From Pseudozobellia thermophila (GTDB lineage Bacteria; Bacteroidota; Bacteroidia; Flavobacteriales; Flavobacteriaceae): a stretch of 64,000 bases of DNA. This document shows positions 53,518-62,121 of the stretch, piece by piece. The notes below the pieces were generated by a model. That model was not told the DNA's origin, searched no databases, and worked only from the letters and a program-made list of their open reading frames with translations. Location of the stretch: contig NZ_FQYU01000001.1 in assembly GCF_900141855.1 (NCBI RefSeq), positions 1,089,402 to 1,153,401 of the forward strand. The letters are read 5' to 3'. Both the position numbers and the translations under genes were made by a program. Each line of letters begins with the position of its first letter. Within the stretch, counting starts at the first letter, position 1.

Positions 53518-54249
53518 ATGCGAAGATTATATATTCTTATACTCCTAATAGGTCCCATGCTGGGATGTTCGACCGACATGTACCATCACGACCTGACCTT
53601 GGACGAGGCATTGGACGGAGAGGAACAGGTTGCCGGTAATGTGATCGCCTGTGCCGCCAGTAACGAGGACGATGGTTTGGTAAGTGTGTTCTTCTATCAA
53701 AGGGACGGAGCCTCGAACGTGAAGTACTACGAAACGGAAAGTGCCGATGTCGATAAGGACGATTTCGAAAATTATTACCGAATCGACCTTTCGGCCACCG
53801 ATGTTTTTAACGGATACCTCAAGAAGTTCGAAGTGGCCGCTTTTGAAGAAAAATGGGTTATTGTCACTTTCGAGGAAGCAGGCAAGGTTCATTTGTCGAA
53901 CCCGATTCGCTTAAAGCACGAGACCCGTCCAACGGAGTACCTGCCCCAAAACGTATATGTCGATGACGGAGAGCCGGGCAGTCCTGTCTTTACCTGGGAC
54001 GATGGAACATATACCGACTCCGAAATATATTTTCAGGTGGTCTCCGATGCCCAGGGAAACCTGCTTTCGGGTACCTATACCTTGGAGAACAGGTTCCAGT
54101 TCTACAATTTGGACAATGTGGTCTTGAACATTACCGAACAACCGCCGTCCGCCCTAAAATCCAGCAGCGCCTATACCTTTACCTTACTGGCTGTCAGTGC
54201 CGATAACTGGGTCAACCTCTATTCGGAAATCGATTTTAGGGCCAAATAA
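53518..54249 (+). CDS. Lipoprotein of unknown function
   Basis: 243 residues starting at the ATG at 53518, right after the GH113-like stop. Lipobox LGC (Cys about residue 17). The remainder is beta-rich with acidic stretches and looks like one or two immunoglobulin-like domains (TFEEAGKVHLSNPIRLK, YTFTLLAVSADNWVNLYS). I do not recognise the family. The longer upstream reading of this frame overlaps the GH113 gene in another frame and is not real. Coupled to the glycosidase, so perhaps a surface accessory. Confidence 0.75.
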   Translation: MRRLYILILLIGPMLGCSTDMYHHDLTLDEALDGEEQVAGNVIACAASNEDDGLVSVFFYQRDGASNVKYYETESADVDKDDFENYYRIDLSATDVFNGYLKKFEVAAFEEKWVIVTFEEAGKVHLSNPIRLKHETRPTEYLPQNVYVDDGEPGSPVFTWDDGTYTDSEIYFQVVSDAQGNLLSGTYTLENRFQFYNLDNVVLNITEQPPSALKSSSAYTFTLLAVSADNWVNLYSEIDFRAK

Positions 54250-54321
54250 GCGTTTTGAACCGTACGTTCAAGGTGATTGCCACGGTAATAACGTATTTTT
54301 AATCCATTGAGATCTCGGTTC

Positions 54322-55584
54322 ATGGTTTTTAGGCCCTTTCTTTTTTATATTCTTCTATGCTGCACGTTTGCCCAGGCGCAGGAGAACATCGTAAACGCAG
54401 TCGAAGTGCGCGGTGTTTCGAGAAGCCATCCGGCATTTGTGAAAAAGCTTTTAAGGGTGTCGCCGGGAATGCCCTTGGATTCAACTCTAATGGCCAGGGA
54501 TGTAACGCGGTTGATACGCCTGCCGTCGGTTTCCCACGCGGCTTTTAAGGTCATGTCATCCCCTGGGGAGGGCTACACCGTTATTTATGAAATTACCGAA
54601 AACTTTACGCTCATCCCCTTTGCGAACCTATTTTCCTCTTCCAACGACGCCTTTGCCTTTCGGGTCGGCCTCCAAGAGTTCAACCTCTTGGGCCGGAACA
54701 TTACCTTGGGCGCTTTTTACCAATACGACGTGTTCAATTCCTACGGCATAGGTGTGCGGGCACCCTATTTGTTCAGCAATCGTTTCGGACTTGCCCTGAC
54801 CCATAACAACTTTACCACCCAAGAACCGGTTTTTTTCGACTCGAGTACGGCCGATTACCGCTACAACAACCGGGGAGTCGAACTTATGGGGCTTTATGAG
54901 TTGGATTTTAGAAATCGCATCGAACTGGGGGGGAGTATCTTTACCGAAAACTACAACTACCTTTCGGGGGCTACCAGTCCGACGGTACCGCAACAGCTGA
55001 GTGTAGACAAACACTTGTTCAAGTTGATATACCGGTATGAGGATATCACCTACTTCTATCAGTACTTGCAGGGGTTTCGAAGTGCGCTCAATTTTCAATA
55101 TGTCGGAAGTTCCGACCACAATCTCCCCGAATTCTTAATTGGCTTCAACGACTTTGTCTATTACAGGAGGATGGGCGACAAAGGAAATTGGGCCAGTCGC
55201 CTGCGCTTGGGGCTGGCCAGCAATATCAAAACGCCGTTCGCCCCGTTTACGGTAGACAACAACGTTAATATCCGGGGTGTTGGAAATACCATCGACAGGG
55301 GAACGGGGACCTTGGTCTTGAATACCGAATACAGGCATACCCTTGTCGAGGGCAATTGGTTGGTCGTTCAGGGAAACGTCTTCATCGATGCAGGGTCTTG
55401 GCGCAATCCGGGGGGCGACTTTAACGATTTCACCGACGAGGGCAACCTTCGGATTTATCCCGGGGTCGGATTTCGGTTAATGCACAAGCGCATTTTTAAC
55501 GCCATTTTCAGGGTCGACTACGGGCACGGTATAACAAAGGATGCCTCGAGGGGGCTGGTCTTTGGCATCGGGCAATACTTTTGA
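54322..55584 (+). CDS. Outer-membrane BamA/TpsB-like protein with one POTRA domain
   Basis: 420 residues from the ATG at 54322 (a TTG five codons upstream is possible). Signal peptide about 1-20 (FAQAQ). A POTRA-type segment (NAVEVRGVSRSHPAFVKK, about 24-41, to VIYEITENF) is followed by a barrel of aromatic strands, GVGNTIDRGTGTLVLNTEYR-like (about 320) and the C-terminal GLVFGIGQYF ending in Phe, as in the Omp85 superfamily. It is shorter than BamA (one POTRA). Export or insertion of envelope proteins is inferred. Confidence 0.82.
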   Translation: MVFRPFLFYILLCCTFAQAQENIVNAVEVRGVSRSHPAFVKKLLRVSPGMPLDSTLMARDVTRLIRLPSVSHAAFKVMSSPGEGYTVIYEITENFTLIPFANLFSSSNDAFAFRVGLQEFNLLGRNITLGAFYQYDVFNSYGIGVRAPYLFSNRFGLALTHNNFTTQEPVFFDSSTADYRYNNRGVELMGLYELDFRNRIELGGSIFTENYNYLSGATSPTVPQQLSVDKHLFKLIYRYEDITYFYQYLQGFRSALNFQYVGSSDHNLPEFLIGFNDFVYYRRMGDKGNWASRLRLGLASNIKTPFAPFTVDNNVNIRGVGNTIDRGTGTLVLNTEYRHTLVEGNWLVVQGNVFIDAGSWRNPGGDFNDFTDEGNLRIYPGVGFRLMHKRIFNAIFRVDYGHGITKDASRGLVFGIGQYF

Positions 55585-55591
55585 GCCGTCG

Positions 55592-56122
55592 CTAGCCGTC
55601 CCCGTGCTTTCCAAATTCACTTTCAAAGCTCAGGGTTTTCAAGTCGTCCATTCGGTCGATAAAAAGAATCCCGTCGAGATGGTCCAGTTCGTGTTGGGCC
55701 ACAATGGCCGGAAAACCGTCCAACACCATTTGGAGTTTTTCGCCATACCTATCGAGTCCGCTCAGTTCAACATGTTGATAGCGCTTTAGTCTGCCTCGGA
55801 TACCCGGAATGGACAAACAGCCTTCCCAGCTATCGGTCGTTTCTTCCGATAGCCTTCTGATTCTCGGATTGATGACTACCGTAAGTGGAAAGTTTTGTTG
55901 GTCGGGATACCGTGGGTTGCTGTCCATCTCGATAACGAACAGTCGTTTTAAGAGGCCCACCTGGGGTGCGGCAATTCCGGCCCCGTCCTCTTCTTGCATG
56001 GTTTCGATGAGGTCGTCGATAAAGTCCTGAAAATCTTGGGACCCTATTTCGTCGGGGGCGACAGGGAGACATTTCTCGCGCAGTACCGGGTTTCCCATTT
56101 TAATAACCTCCATTACGGCCAT
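55592..56122 (-). CDS. def: Peptide deformylase
   Basis: 176 residues. The three deformylase motifs are intact: GAGIAAPQVGL (about 47-57), EGCLSIPG (about 98-105, metal-binding Cys) and QHELDHLDGILF (about 143-154, metal-binding His residues and catalytic Glu). It removes the formyl group from nascent proteins. Convergent with the POTRA-barrel gene and four bases after the DUF6503 gene. A start three codons downstream (56113) is possible. Confidence 0.95.
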   Translation of the reverse strand: MAVMEVIKMGNPVLREKCLPVAPDEIGSQDFQDFIDDLIETMQEEDGAGIAAPQVGLLKRLFVIEMDSNPRYPDQQNFPLTVVINPRIRRLSEETTDSWEGCLSIPGIRGRLKRYQHVELSGLDRYGEKLQMVLDGFPAIVAQHELDHLDGILFIDRMDDLKTLSFESEFGKHGDG

Positions 56123-56126
56123 AGCT

Positions 56127-56930
56127 CTAGTGTTTTTTCAAATTTACCACATCTTCGGTTTCTATTCGCGACAGCTCTGTCAAGGCGCCCTTTTCAAACA
56201 GTTCCGGGAGTTGTTTCAAGGGGGTGCCCACCTCTGCCTTATAGTTGACGTAGTCTTGAAACCGCACGCCATCTATGGTCCGGGGGTTGTAGGCGCTTCG
56301 AAACCGGACCCCTCCTCCATTGGTATTGTATTTATAGGCAAGATAGTCCATGGTGGCGGTTTGGCCATGGAACCAATATAAAAACACGTCGTCGTGGTCT
56401 ACCCCACCGCCTTCCGGTCGAAAGCGGACTTCTACCATATCGTATGGTTGGCCCTTGATCTGTGTTTTGCCCAAATAGGTGCTGATTACCGATTTGTCCT
56501 TTAGTTTATGGGGCAGGGTGGCGAAGTAGATTACCGAATTGAGGGCCTCGGTGTACTTGGCCACATCTTTTTCGGAAAGCTCCACCGCGGTTCCGTTGAG
56601 GTAACGGGTCAATCGCCCGTTTTCCAGTACGTCTTTTAGGGTCTTTCCGTCCTTGGTTTCCTCTGCGGTGTAAACAAACTTGCCGTTCTTGTTGTTGAAG
56701 GTGTAGTGCTTTTTTCTAAAGGTAAATCCGTAGTGGGCCATATCGTACAATGCACCCCCGTGGGCGGCGATCGCATTTTTGATCAGTTGTTCCGATTGGG
56801 CGGGGGTACTGTCTTTTGGGCTTGCCGTGGCCGTGGTGACAGGGGCCTTTTTCATTTCTTTCTTCTCGGTCTTACAGGCTGTAACTAGCAATAGTATTGT
56901 TAAGGCGGGAAGTATAAGGTGTTTGTTCAT
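56127..56930 (-). CDS. DUF6503 family lipoprotein
   Basis: 267 residues with lipobox VTAC (Cys about residue 19) and a Lys/Thr-rich linker. The segment AIAAHGGALYDMAHYGFTFRKKHYTF (split here as AIAAHGGALYD and FTFRKKHYTF, about 52-78) and the C-terminal half with repeated beta strands are typical of this Bacteroidota family. Function unknown; the fold resembles LolA/LolB-like lipoprotein carriers, which is only suggestive. Four bases separate it from def. Confidence 0.8.
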   Translation of the reverse strand: MNKHLILPALTILLLVTACKTEKKEMKKAPVTTATASPKDSTPAQSEQLIKNAIAAHGGALYDMAHYGFTFRKKHYTFNNKNGKFVYTAEETKDGKTLKDVLENGRLTRYLNGTAVELSEKDVAKYTEALNSVIYFATLPHKLKDKSVISTYLGKTQIKGQPYDMVEVRFRPEGGGVDHDDVFLYWFHGQTATMDYLAYKYNTNGGGVRFRSAYNPRTIDGVRFQDYVNYKAEVGTPLKQLPELFEKGALTELSRIETEDVVNLKKH

Positions 56931-57115
56931 AAAGTCTATATTTTAGCCTATAGGTCGTAAAAAAGTCAAATTTTATACAATTGGAAAATGGATAGGGCCC
57001 AACTTAACCCTTCGGTTTTCTTGGTCTTTGGCCCAACGATTTAAATTTATCAAATTGTTGAAGAAATAGTTAACTAATTTTTGACGGCGGTGCCTTATTG
57101 GTAGACGGGTTCTTT

Positions 57116-57123
57116 AATTTTGT
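57116..57123 (+). promoter_or_regulatory. Possible promoter -7 element before the amidase
   Basis: TAATTTTG matches TAnnTTTG, 59 bases before the amidase ATG at 57183. The -33 position has no convincing TTG at the usual distance. The 252-base spacer otherwise shows no gene. Confidence 0.35.
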
Positions 57124-57182
57124 GCGATAAGAATTGTTTTAGGCATTATTTTTGAGTTTTGACAAGCATTCATGTGTTGCGA

Positions 57183-58229
57183 ATGAGCCGTTTTTTTAAA
57201 AAATACCTTACTCTTTTTTTTATGGGCGCCCTTTTGGTGAAGACGGTGACGGCGGCCTATGGCCAAGACTCGTTGAAGGTAGTGGTGGCGGAGAAGGGCG
57301 ACGGTATACTATCCCTGCTGCGAAAACAGGGGGTCAACCCTTATGACCATTACGACGATTTTATAGCGATGAACGCCGATAACCTCCGCGACAGCATCCA
57401 TTTATATGCAGGTCGCAAATATATTATTCCCAAGGTGGATACGGTCGAGGTGGTACAAACCCTTCAGGGGAAAAGCCGCCAGATCAAGGAGGTAAAGGGT
57501 GTCGACTATGCCATTTTTGGCAAGAAACACGCCACCGTAATACCTAAGAGCGAGCGCCTGAAGGGAAATGTCTATTATTTGGTATCCGGACACGGCGGGC
57601 CCGATCCCGGGGCCATGGCCACTTATGCAGGCCAAAAGATAGCCGAAGATGAATATGCCTATGATATTACGCTGAGGTTGGCCAAGGAATTGATCTCGCA
57701 CGGTGCGATGGTGTATATAATCATTCGCGATGAAAACGATGGGATCCGAGACGAACGGATCTTAAAGATCGATCACGACGAAGTGGCCTATCCCGATAAG
57801 ACCATACCCCTCAATCAAGTGGCACGGCTAAAACAAAGGGTCGATATTGTAAACCGGTTGTATAGAAAGCATCGGGGCAAGTACCAGCGTCTGATCGTTA
57901 CCCATGTCGATAGTCGTAGCCGGGGACAAAATATCGATGTGTTCTTCTACCATCACGAAAAGAGCAAGAACGGTAAGAAACTCGCCGAAAGCATTCATAA
58001 GACCTTTCAGGAAAAGTATAAAAAATTTCAACCCAACCGGGTGTATTCGGGAACCTTTGAGGATAGATCATCGCTCTATATGGTCAAAAAAACGCATCCG
58101 GCCATGACCTTTATCGAAATAGGGAATATAAGGAGCAAAAAAGACCAGCGCCGTATTTTGGATCCCGACAACCGGCAGGCTTTGGCCAAATGGATTTCGG
58201 AAGGGGTTCTCCGCGATTACGAAAAGTAG
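57183..58229 (+). CDS. N-acetylmuramoyl-L-alanine amidase with LysM-like segment
   Basis: 348 residues from the ATG at 57183; an upstream TTG (57159) is possible. Signal peptide ends near AYGQD. Residues 28-80 look like a divergent LysM-type cell-wall binding unit (KGDGILSLLRKQGV, LYAGRKYIIP). The Amidase_3 domain has VSGHGGPDPGAM (about 137-148, zinc His), DEYAYDITLRLAKEL (about 157-171, zinc Glu), VTHVDSRSRGQNIDVFFY and TFIEIGNI (catalytic Glu region). It cleaves the glycan-peptide bond of peptidoglycan in the periplasm, with roles in cell separation. Confidence 0.92.
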   Translation: MSRFFKKYLTLFFMGALLVKTVTAAYGQDSLKVVVAEKGDGILSLLRKQGVNPYDHYDDFIAMNADNLRDSIHLYAGRKYIIPKVDTVEVVQTLQGKSRQIKEVKGVDYAIFGKKHATVIPKSERLKGNVYYLVSGHGGPDPGAMATYAGQKIAEDEYAYDITLRLAKELISHGAMVYIIIRDENDGIRDERILKIDHDEVAYPDKTIPLNQVARLKQRVDIVNRLYRKHRGKYQRLIVTHVDSRSRGQNIDVFFYHHEKSKNGKKLAESIHKTFQEKYKKFQPNRVYSGTFEDRSSLYMVKKTHPAMTFIEIGNIRSKKDQRRILDPDNRQALAKWISEGVLRDYEK

Positions 58230-58231
58230 TC

Positions 58232-58930
58232 CTAGATCCGTATTTTCCTTTTATAGTACCGGTATAATTGGTCGGGGCTGGCCCCAAATAGGCTTTTAAG
58301 GTGGATGACCCCAAAATGGTACTGCAATCGTGCCGTCCCTATTTCATGGTATTTTCTGGCCGAAGTCGTTACGTAGTTGGGGATTACCTTAAAATCACAT
58401 CGTTCGTACAAACGGCCAATAAATTCGGTATCCTCATAGATAATATACTTCTCGTTAAAGCCACCGGTCGCATCAAACAGGCGGCGGCTTACGAACAGTG
58501 ACTGGTCGCCGCCCCTGCAAATGAGGTGGTTGAAGCGTGTAAACCATGAGAAAAAGGACAGGATAAGGTTGTTTGAGTCAAACCGCATTCGAAAGCAGCC
58601 TGCCTCGAATCCCTCGGTTGCCGCTTGCAAGATCTCGAGGTCGAAATTCGCGGGCGGCCGGGTATCGGCATGCAGAAAATACAGGATCGTTCCCTTGGCC
58701 TTCCGGGCCCCCCGGTTCATCTGCCTGGCCCTGCCCTTGGTAGAATGCAATACTTCGACCCCGTGTTTTAAGGCCAGGGGAACTGTTCGGTCGGAGCTTC
58801 CCCCATCGACCACGATTATTTCCTCGATAGCGGGCGATGAACGATGCGTGTCCAAGAAATCAAGCAATGTTCCGAGGTGTTCCTCTTCGTTGAGCACGGG
58901 GATGATGATGCTGATCGTATGCCGCTTCAT
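58232..58930 (-). CDS. TIGR04283-family arsenosugar-associated glycosyltransferase
   Basis: 232 residues, GT2 fold. ISIIIPVLNEEEHLGTLLDF (7-26), IIVVDGGSSDRTV, the group signature KGRARQMNRGARKAKG (about 65-80) and FLHADTRPP (about 84-92, DxT metal site). The TIGR04283 group occurs with arsM and arsS in arsenosugar clusters. It follows arsM by nine bases. Precise sugar transfer step unproven. Confidence 0.88.
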   Translation of the reverse strand: MKRHTISIIIPVLNEEEHLGTLLDFLDTHRSSPAIEEIIVVDGGSSDRTVPLALKHGVEVLHSTKGRARQMNRGARKAKGTILYFLHADTRPPANFDLEILQAATEGFEAGCFRMRFDSNNLILSFFSWFTRFNHLICRGGDQSLFVSRRLFDATGGFNEKYIIYEDTEFIGRLYERCDFKVIPNYVTTSARKYHEIGTARLQYHFGVIHLKSLFGASPDQLYRYYKRKIRI

Positions 58931-58939
58931 AGGTCTGGA

Positions 58940-59905
58940 TTAGCAGCATCCGCCACCGTTATAGTGCCATGTGCTCTCGCTGATATGGATCTGGTCGTTG
59001 GCCTTGGCCAAGGCCGCGGCGGTTTTGTCGCAAACGGCCATAGGTTGGTTTTGCACCAGTACGTGCCCTTTTTGGTCGTCGAAGTAGGCTTCGTCGCCGT
59101 AGTAAATGGCGGTTTTTCCCGTAAATACGCAAGGGCCGTCGTTGGGCATCGGGTCTTTGATGGCGGCAATTTCTATCGATTCGATAAAAATGGGCTCGTC
59201 GGTGGGGTAGTGATTGGGCGAAAGTACGCGATATGACCTTCTGGCCCTGACCTCTATCGTACCGAAGCCTGCATCGGTCAAAACTTTTATATAGTCTTTT
59301 AAGGGGATGCTGCCGCTAAGACATAGCGCGCGCAATCGGTCGTCGTTGCGAAGGGCGTCGTTCATCGGCTGCTCGCAAATGGGATCGCTCATGACCAGTC
59401 GGCCATGGGGCTTAAGTATGCGGTACATTTCCGCTACCGCTTTTTTGAGGTCGTCTGTCTTGAAAATATTGAAAAGGCAATTTTGGGCGGCCACATCGAT
59501 ACTTTCGTCGGCAACGGGAAGCTTAAGGGCGTCACCCTTTACCAAGTTGACGAATTTGCTGTCGAACCAATCGTTTTCCGCTTCGGCCATTTTAAGGTTC
59601 TTTCGGGAGGCTTCCAGCATTTCATCGACCACGTCGACTCCCGTAACCCCGCCTTCCTGGCGTGAAAAATAAGAAAACTGCAGCAGCTCCATTCCTCCCC
59701 CGACACCGACATAGAGTACCTTGGGGTCGTTGATGAGGTCTTGGGGCGAAACGGTACTGCCGCACCCGTAATTCATCTCTTGCATGATCTTCGGAATCGA
59801 CAGTCCCGGAAATTGCCAAACGGGGGTTGTCGTGCAGCAAAGTCCTACATCGGGGGTGATGGCAGCTTCTTTGTACAGGTCTTTGGTAGCTTCTAGGTAG
59901 CTCAT
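58940..59905 (-). CDS. arsM: ArsM-like arsenite methyltransferase of arsenosugar type
   Basis: 321 residues. SAM-binding domain with VLYVGVGGGMELLQFSY (about 64-80), VVDEMLEASRKN (about 93-104) and GDALKLPVADESIDV (about 124-138). Cysteines typical of arsenite binding are present: the CC pair at about 23-24, C48 in NYGCGS, C143 in AAQNCLF and one in SDPICEQ (about 183). The C-terminus ends GGGCC. The flavobacterial form is linked to arsenosugar synthesis. Start overlaps the PNP stop by four bases. Confidence 0.88.
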   Translation of the reverse strand: MSYLEATKDLYKEAAITPDVGLCCTTTPVWQFPGLSIPKIMQEMNYGCGSTVSPQDLINDPKVLYVGVGGGMELLQFSYFSRQEGGVTGVDVVDEMLEASRKNLKMAEAENDWFDSKFVNLVKGDALKLPVADESIDVAAQNCLFNIFKTDDLKKAVAEMYRILKPHGRLVMSDPICEQPMNDALRNDDRLRALCLSGSIPLKDYIKVLTDAGFGTIEVRARRSYRVLSPNHYPTDEPIFIESIEIAAIKDPMPNDGPCVFTGKTAIYYGDEAYFDDQKGHVLVQNQPMAVCDKTAAALAKANDQIHISESTWHYNGGGCC

Positions 59906-60717
59906 ATTTTTTTGATTAGTTCCTTGAAAAGTTTGACCATTTTGGGCTCCGCCTTGTTGGCTACTTCGATAATTTCCTCGACGTTGACGGGTTTAAGGTT
60001 GTCAGGGTCGCATTCGTCGGTCAGTACCGATACGGCAACGATGGGCAGGTTTAAGTGGTTGGCCACAATAACTTCGGGAACCGTGCTCATACCTACGGCG
60101 TCGGCGCCGAGGATCCCCAGCATACGGTATTCGGCCTTGGTCTCCAACTGTGGGCCTACCACCGAGGCATAGACCCCCTGCCTTAGGGTTATGTTCTCGT
60201 TTTTGGCGATGGCAACAAGCTTTTGCCGCATATCGACATCGTAGGGTTCGGCCATGTCGGCAAAGCGCTCGCCGTATTCGCCGACACTTTTAAAGGCCAG
60301 GGGCGATCCGCCTTGAAGGTTGATGTGGTCTTCGATCAGCATAAGGTCTCCTTTCTTAAAATCGAGGTTGATCGCCCCAGCGGCGTTCGAAATAAAAAGC
60401 TTCTCTATGCCCAATTGATGCATCACGCGTATGGGGTAGGTCACGTCGATAAAATCGTAGCCTTCGTAAAGGTGAAAACGGCCTTGCATGACCACTACCT
60501 TTTTGCCTTCTATAGTGCCGTAGATCAATTTTCCCGAATGGAACTCGACCGTGGCCAAGGGAAAAAAGGGGATGTGGTTGTAATGTGCTACAATTGGGTC
60601 TTCGATTTGATCGGCCAGTTTGCCGAGGCCGGTGCCCAGTACAATGCCTATTTCGGGCTTGTCAAACCCCTTGCTTTGAAGGTAGGCGGTAGATTCGTTC
60701 AGTTCCTTCTTTGTCAT
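59902..60717 (-). CDS. Purine nucleoside phosphorylase
   Basis: 271 residues, trimeric PNP family. IGIVLGTGLGKLADQI (about 24-39), VVMQGRFHLYEGY (about 74-86, phosphate site), LFISNAAGAINLDFKKGDLMLIEDHIN (about 110-136, split blocks SNAAGAIN and LIEDHIN) and YRMLGILGADAVGMSTVPEVI-type end are clear. In this operon it may release adenine from a deoxyadenosyl- or ribosyl-arsenic intermediate (inference), in addition to purine salvage. Overlaps both neighbours by four bases. Confidence 0.93.
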   Translation of the reverse strand: MTKKELNESTAYLQSKGFDKPEIGIVLGTGLGKLADQIEDPIVAHYNHIPFFPLATVEFHSGKLIYGTIEGKKVVVMQGRFHLYEGYDFIDVTYPIRVMHQLGIEKLFISNAAGAINLDFKKGDLMLIEDHINLQGGSPLAFKSVGEYGERFADMAEPYDVDMRQKLVAIAKNENITLRQGVYASVVGPQLETKAEYRMLGILGADAVGMSTVPEVIVANHLNLPIVAVSVLTDECDPDNLKPVNVEEIIEVANKAEPKMVKLFKELIKKI

Positions 60718-61394
60718 TTTTCAATTTGTTTTAAAAAAGGTTGAAAGACATCAATGTCTTTGATGTCTTCATAGAGGTCGATATCGTTACGCATATCCAG
60801 CATATGATAAGACTCGTTCTTAAGGTTCTCGAGGGTATCTTTCAGTACCGTATCCCGACCCCAGTGTTTATGTTCAAAAAGTTCCGGTTTAAAACGTGTC
60901 ATTCCCAAAAGATAGTACCCCCCATCATCGGCCGGGCCTATTACAAAGTTATTGACTTTTAGTTGTTCGAAGGCAATCGCTATATCCTTGTCTTCAAGGT
61001 CGTACATGTCGCTTCCGATAATTATGATCCGTTCGTAGCCGCTTTTAAAGCCCGCTTGAAAGGCATTGGCCATGCGGGTCCCGAGGTTAGGGCCTTCTTG
61101 AAGTCGCTTTTCGTAAACCAAGCCGTTCCAGACATCGTCTTCCCAAATTTCCTCGGAATACCAGACCTGTTTTGCCACGTTCAGGTGTTGGGTAATCGAT
61201 ACGGTGTGGGCCAACAGGAAATTGTAAATCTCCAGGGCGACCCGGGCACCTACGGTCGAGGCCAGACGGGTCTTGCATTTGCCCAATTCGGGGTTGCGGG
61301 TAAAAATGATTAGCAGGTCTTTGGAGGCCAAATTGGTGAAATTGATCGTGGGCGTTTCTTTTTGGTTTTCGTTGGGGAGTGGTATACTAAACAT
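60714..61394 (-). CDS. TIGR04282-family arsenosugar-associated glycosyltransferase
   Basis: 226 residues with a nucleotide-diphospho-sugar transferase-like fold. LLIIFTRNPELGKCKTRLA (about 28-46), GPNLGTRMANAFQAGF (about 98-113), IIIIGSDMYDL (about 119-129) and GPADDGGYYLLGM (about 147-159) match TIGR04282. It is the first of four tightly overlapping genes of the arsenosugar group. Start overlaps nothing upstream; a small hairpin lies 19 bases before it. Confidence 0.88.
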   Translation of the reverse strand: MFSIPLPNENQKETPTINFTNLASKDLLIIFTRNPELGKCKTRLASTVGARVALEIYNFLLAHTVSITQHLNVAKQVWYSEEIWEDDVWNGLVYEKRLQEGPNLGTRMANAFQAGFKSGYERIIIIGSDMYDLEDKDIAIAFEQLKVNNFVIGPADDGGYYLLGMTRFKPELFEHKHWGRDTVLKDTLENLKNESYHMLDMRNDIDLYEDIKDIDVFQPFLKQIEK

Positions 61395-61412
61395 GTTCTT
61401 TTTAAAGAAGAC

Positions 61413-61425
61413 GTGCCATGGGCAC
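61413..61425. terminator. Small hairpin between rhodanese and TIGR04282 genes
   Basis: GTGCC-ATG-GGCAC, 5-bp stem, flanked by CTTTTT on the plus side and by GTCTTCTTT in the minus-strand transcript. It could weakly terminate the rhodanese transcript before the arsenosugar genes. Confidence 0.3.
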
Positions 61426-61455
61426 CTTTTTGTTACTCGATATTGGTTGTCAATT

Positions 61456-61974
61456 TTACCGATTCCTTACATCTGAAGGTACATTGTAAACCTTTTCGCC
61501 CTTCTCCAGCAATTTTCCCCACGTCCTGTTAAAGGCGTGGATTTTTTCTGTTTCCTTTCCGTCCGCGCCATATATGGGGTACCCTCTGTTCTTCCATTCA
61601 AAGATACCTCCGTAAAGGTTTTTGACGTTCGTATAGCCCGCTTGCAACAATTTTTCGCCTACATCCTCGGATCGCACCCCTATCGAGCAGTAAACGATAA
61701 TCGTCCTGCTTTTGTCGTCGATCAATGGGGCGACCGAGTCGGCCTTGAATTCCTTGTGGCCTACCCAGTGGGCCTTTTGAAGGTGGCTGACCTCGAACTC
61801 CCCGTGGGTCCGGGTATCCAAAAGCAATACATCGGTCAGGGCCTTGAGTTCGTCGACGTGGATGTAGGGGACGCTTTGCTTGTTCCATTTTGATAAGGCC
61901 TTGTCCATTTTCCCTTGCGAGGCAAGGGGTGACAAAACGCAGAAAAAGAGAGCGGCAAAGAAGTGAAATCGCAT
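61456..61974 (-). CDS. Secreted rhodanese-like protein
   Basis: 172 residues with a signal peptide (1-20, ending LASQG). One rhodanese domain: VLLLDTRTHGEFEVSHL (about 49-65) and the active-site loop YCSIGVRS (about 95-102, catalytic Cys96), then NLYGGIFEWKNRGYPIYG. Sulphurtransferase domain in the periplasm. It lies 61 bases upstream of the arsenosugar operon and may be transcribed with it; the biochemical link is unknown. Confidence 0.88.
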   Translation of the reverse strand: MRFHFFAALFFCVLSPLASQGKMDKALSKWNKQSVPYIHVDELKALTDVLLLDTRTHGEFEVSHLQKAHWVGHKEFKADSVAPLIDDKSRTIIVYCSIGVRSEDVGEKLLQAGYTNVKNLYGGIFEWKNRGYPIYGADGKETEKIHAFNRTWGKLLEKGEKVYNVPSDVRNR

Positions 61975-62121
61975 AAAAGGTAAAGTTTATAACTGTAAAG
62001 ATAGTGTTTTGGAAAGCTTCATAGGGTTCCGTTGGCCTGTAACGACCTGCCGTGGTTTCGGTTTGGGGCGGTAGGCGTCCCTGGGGAAAGGCGGGCCTAA
62101 TAAGGCATATGGCCCACGGGG

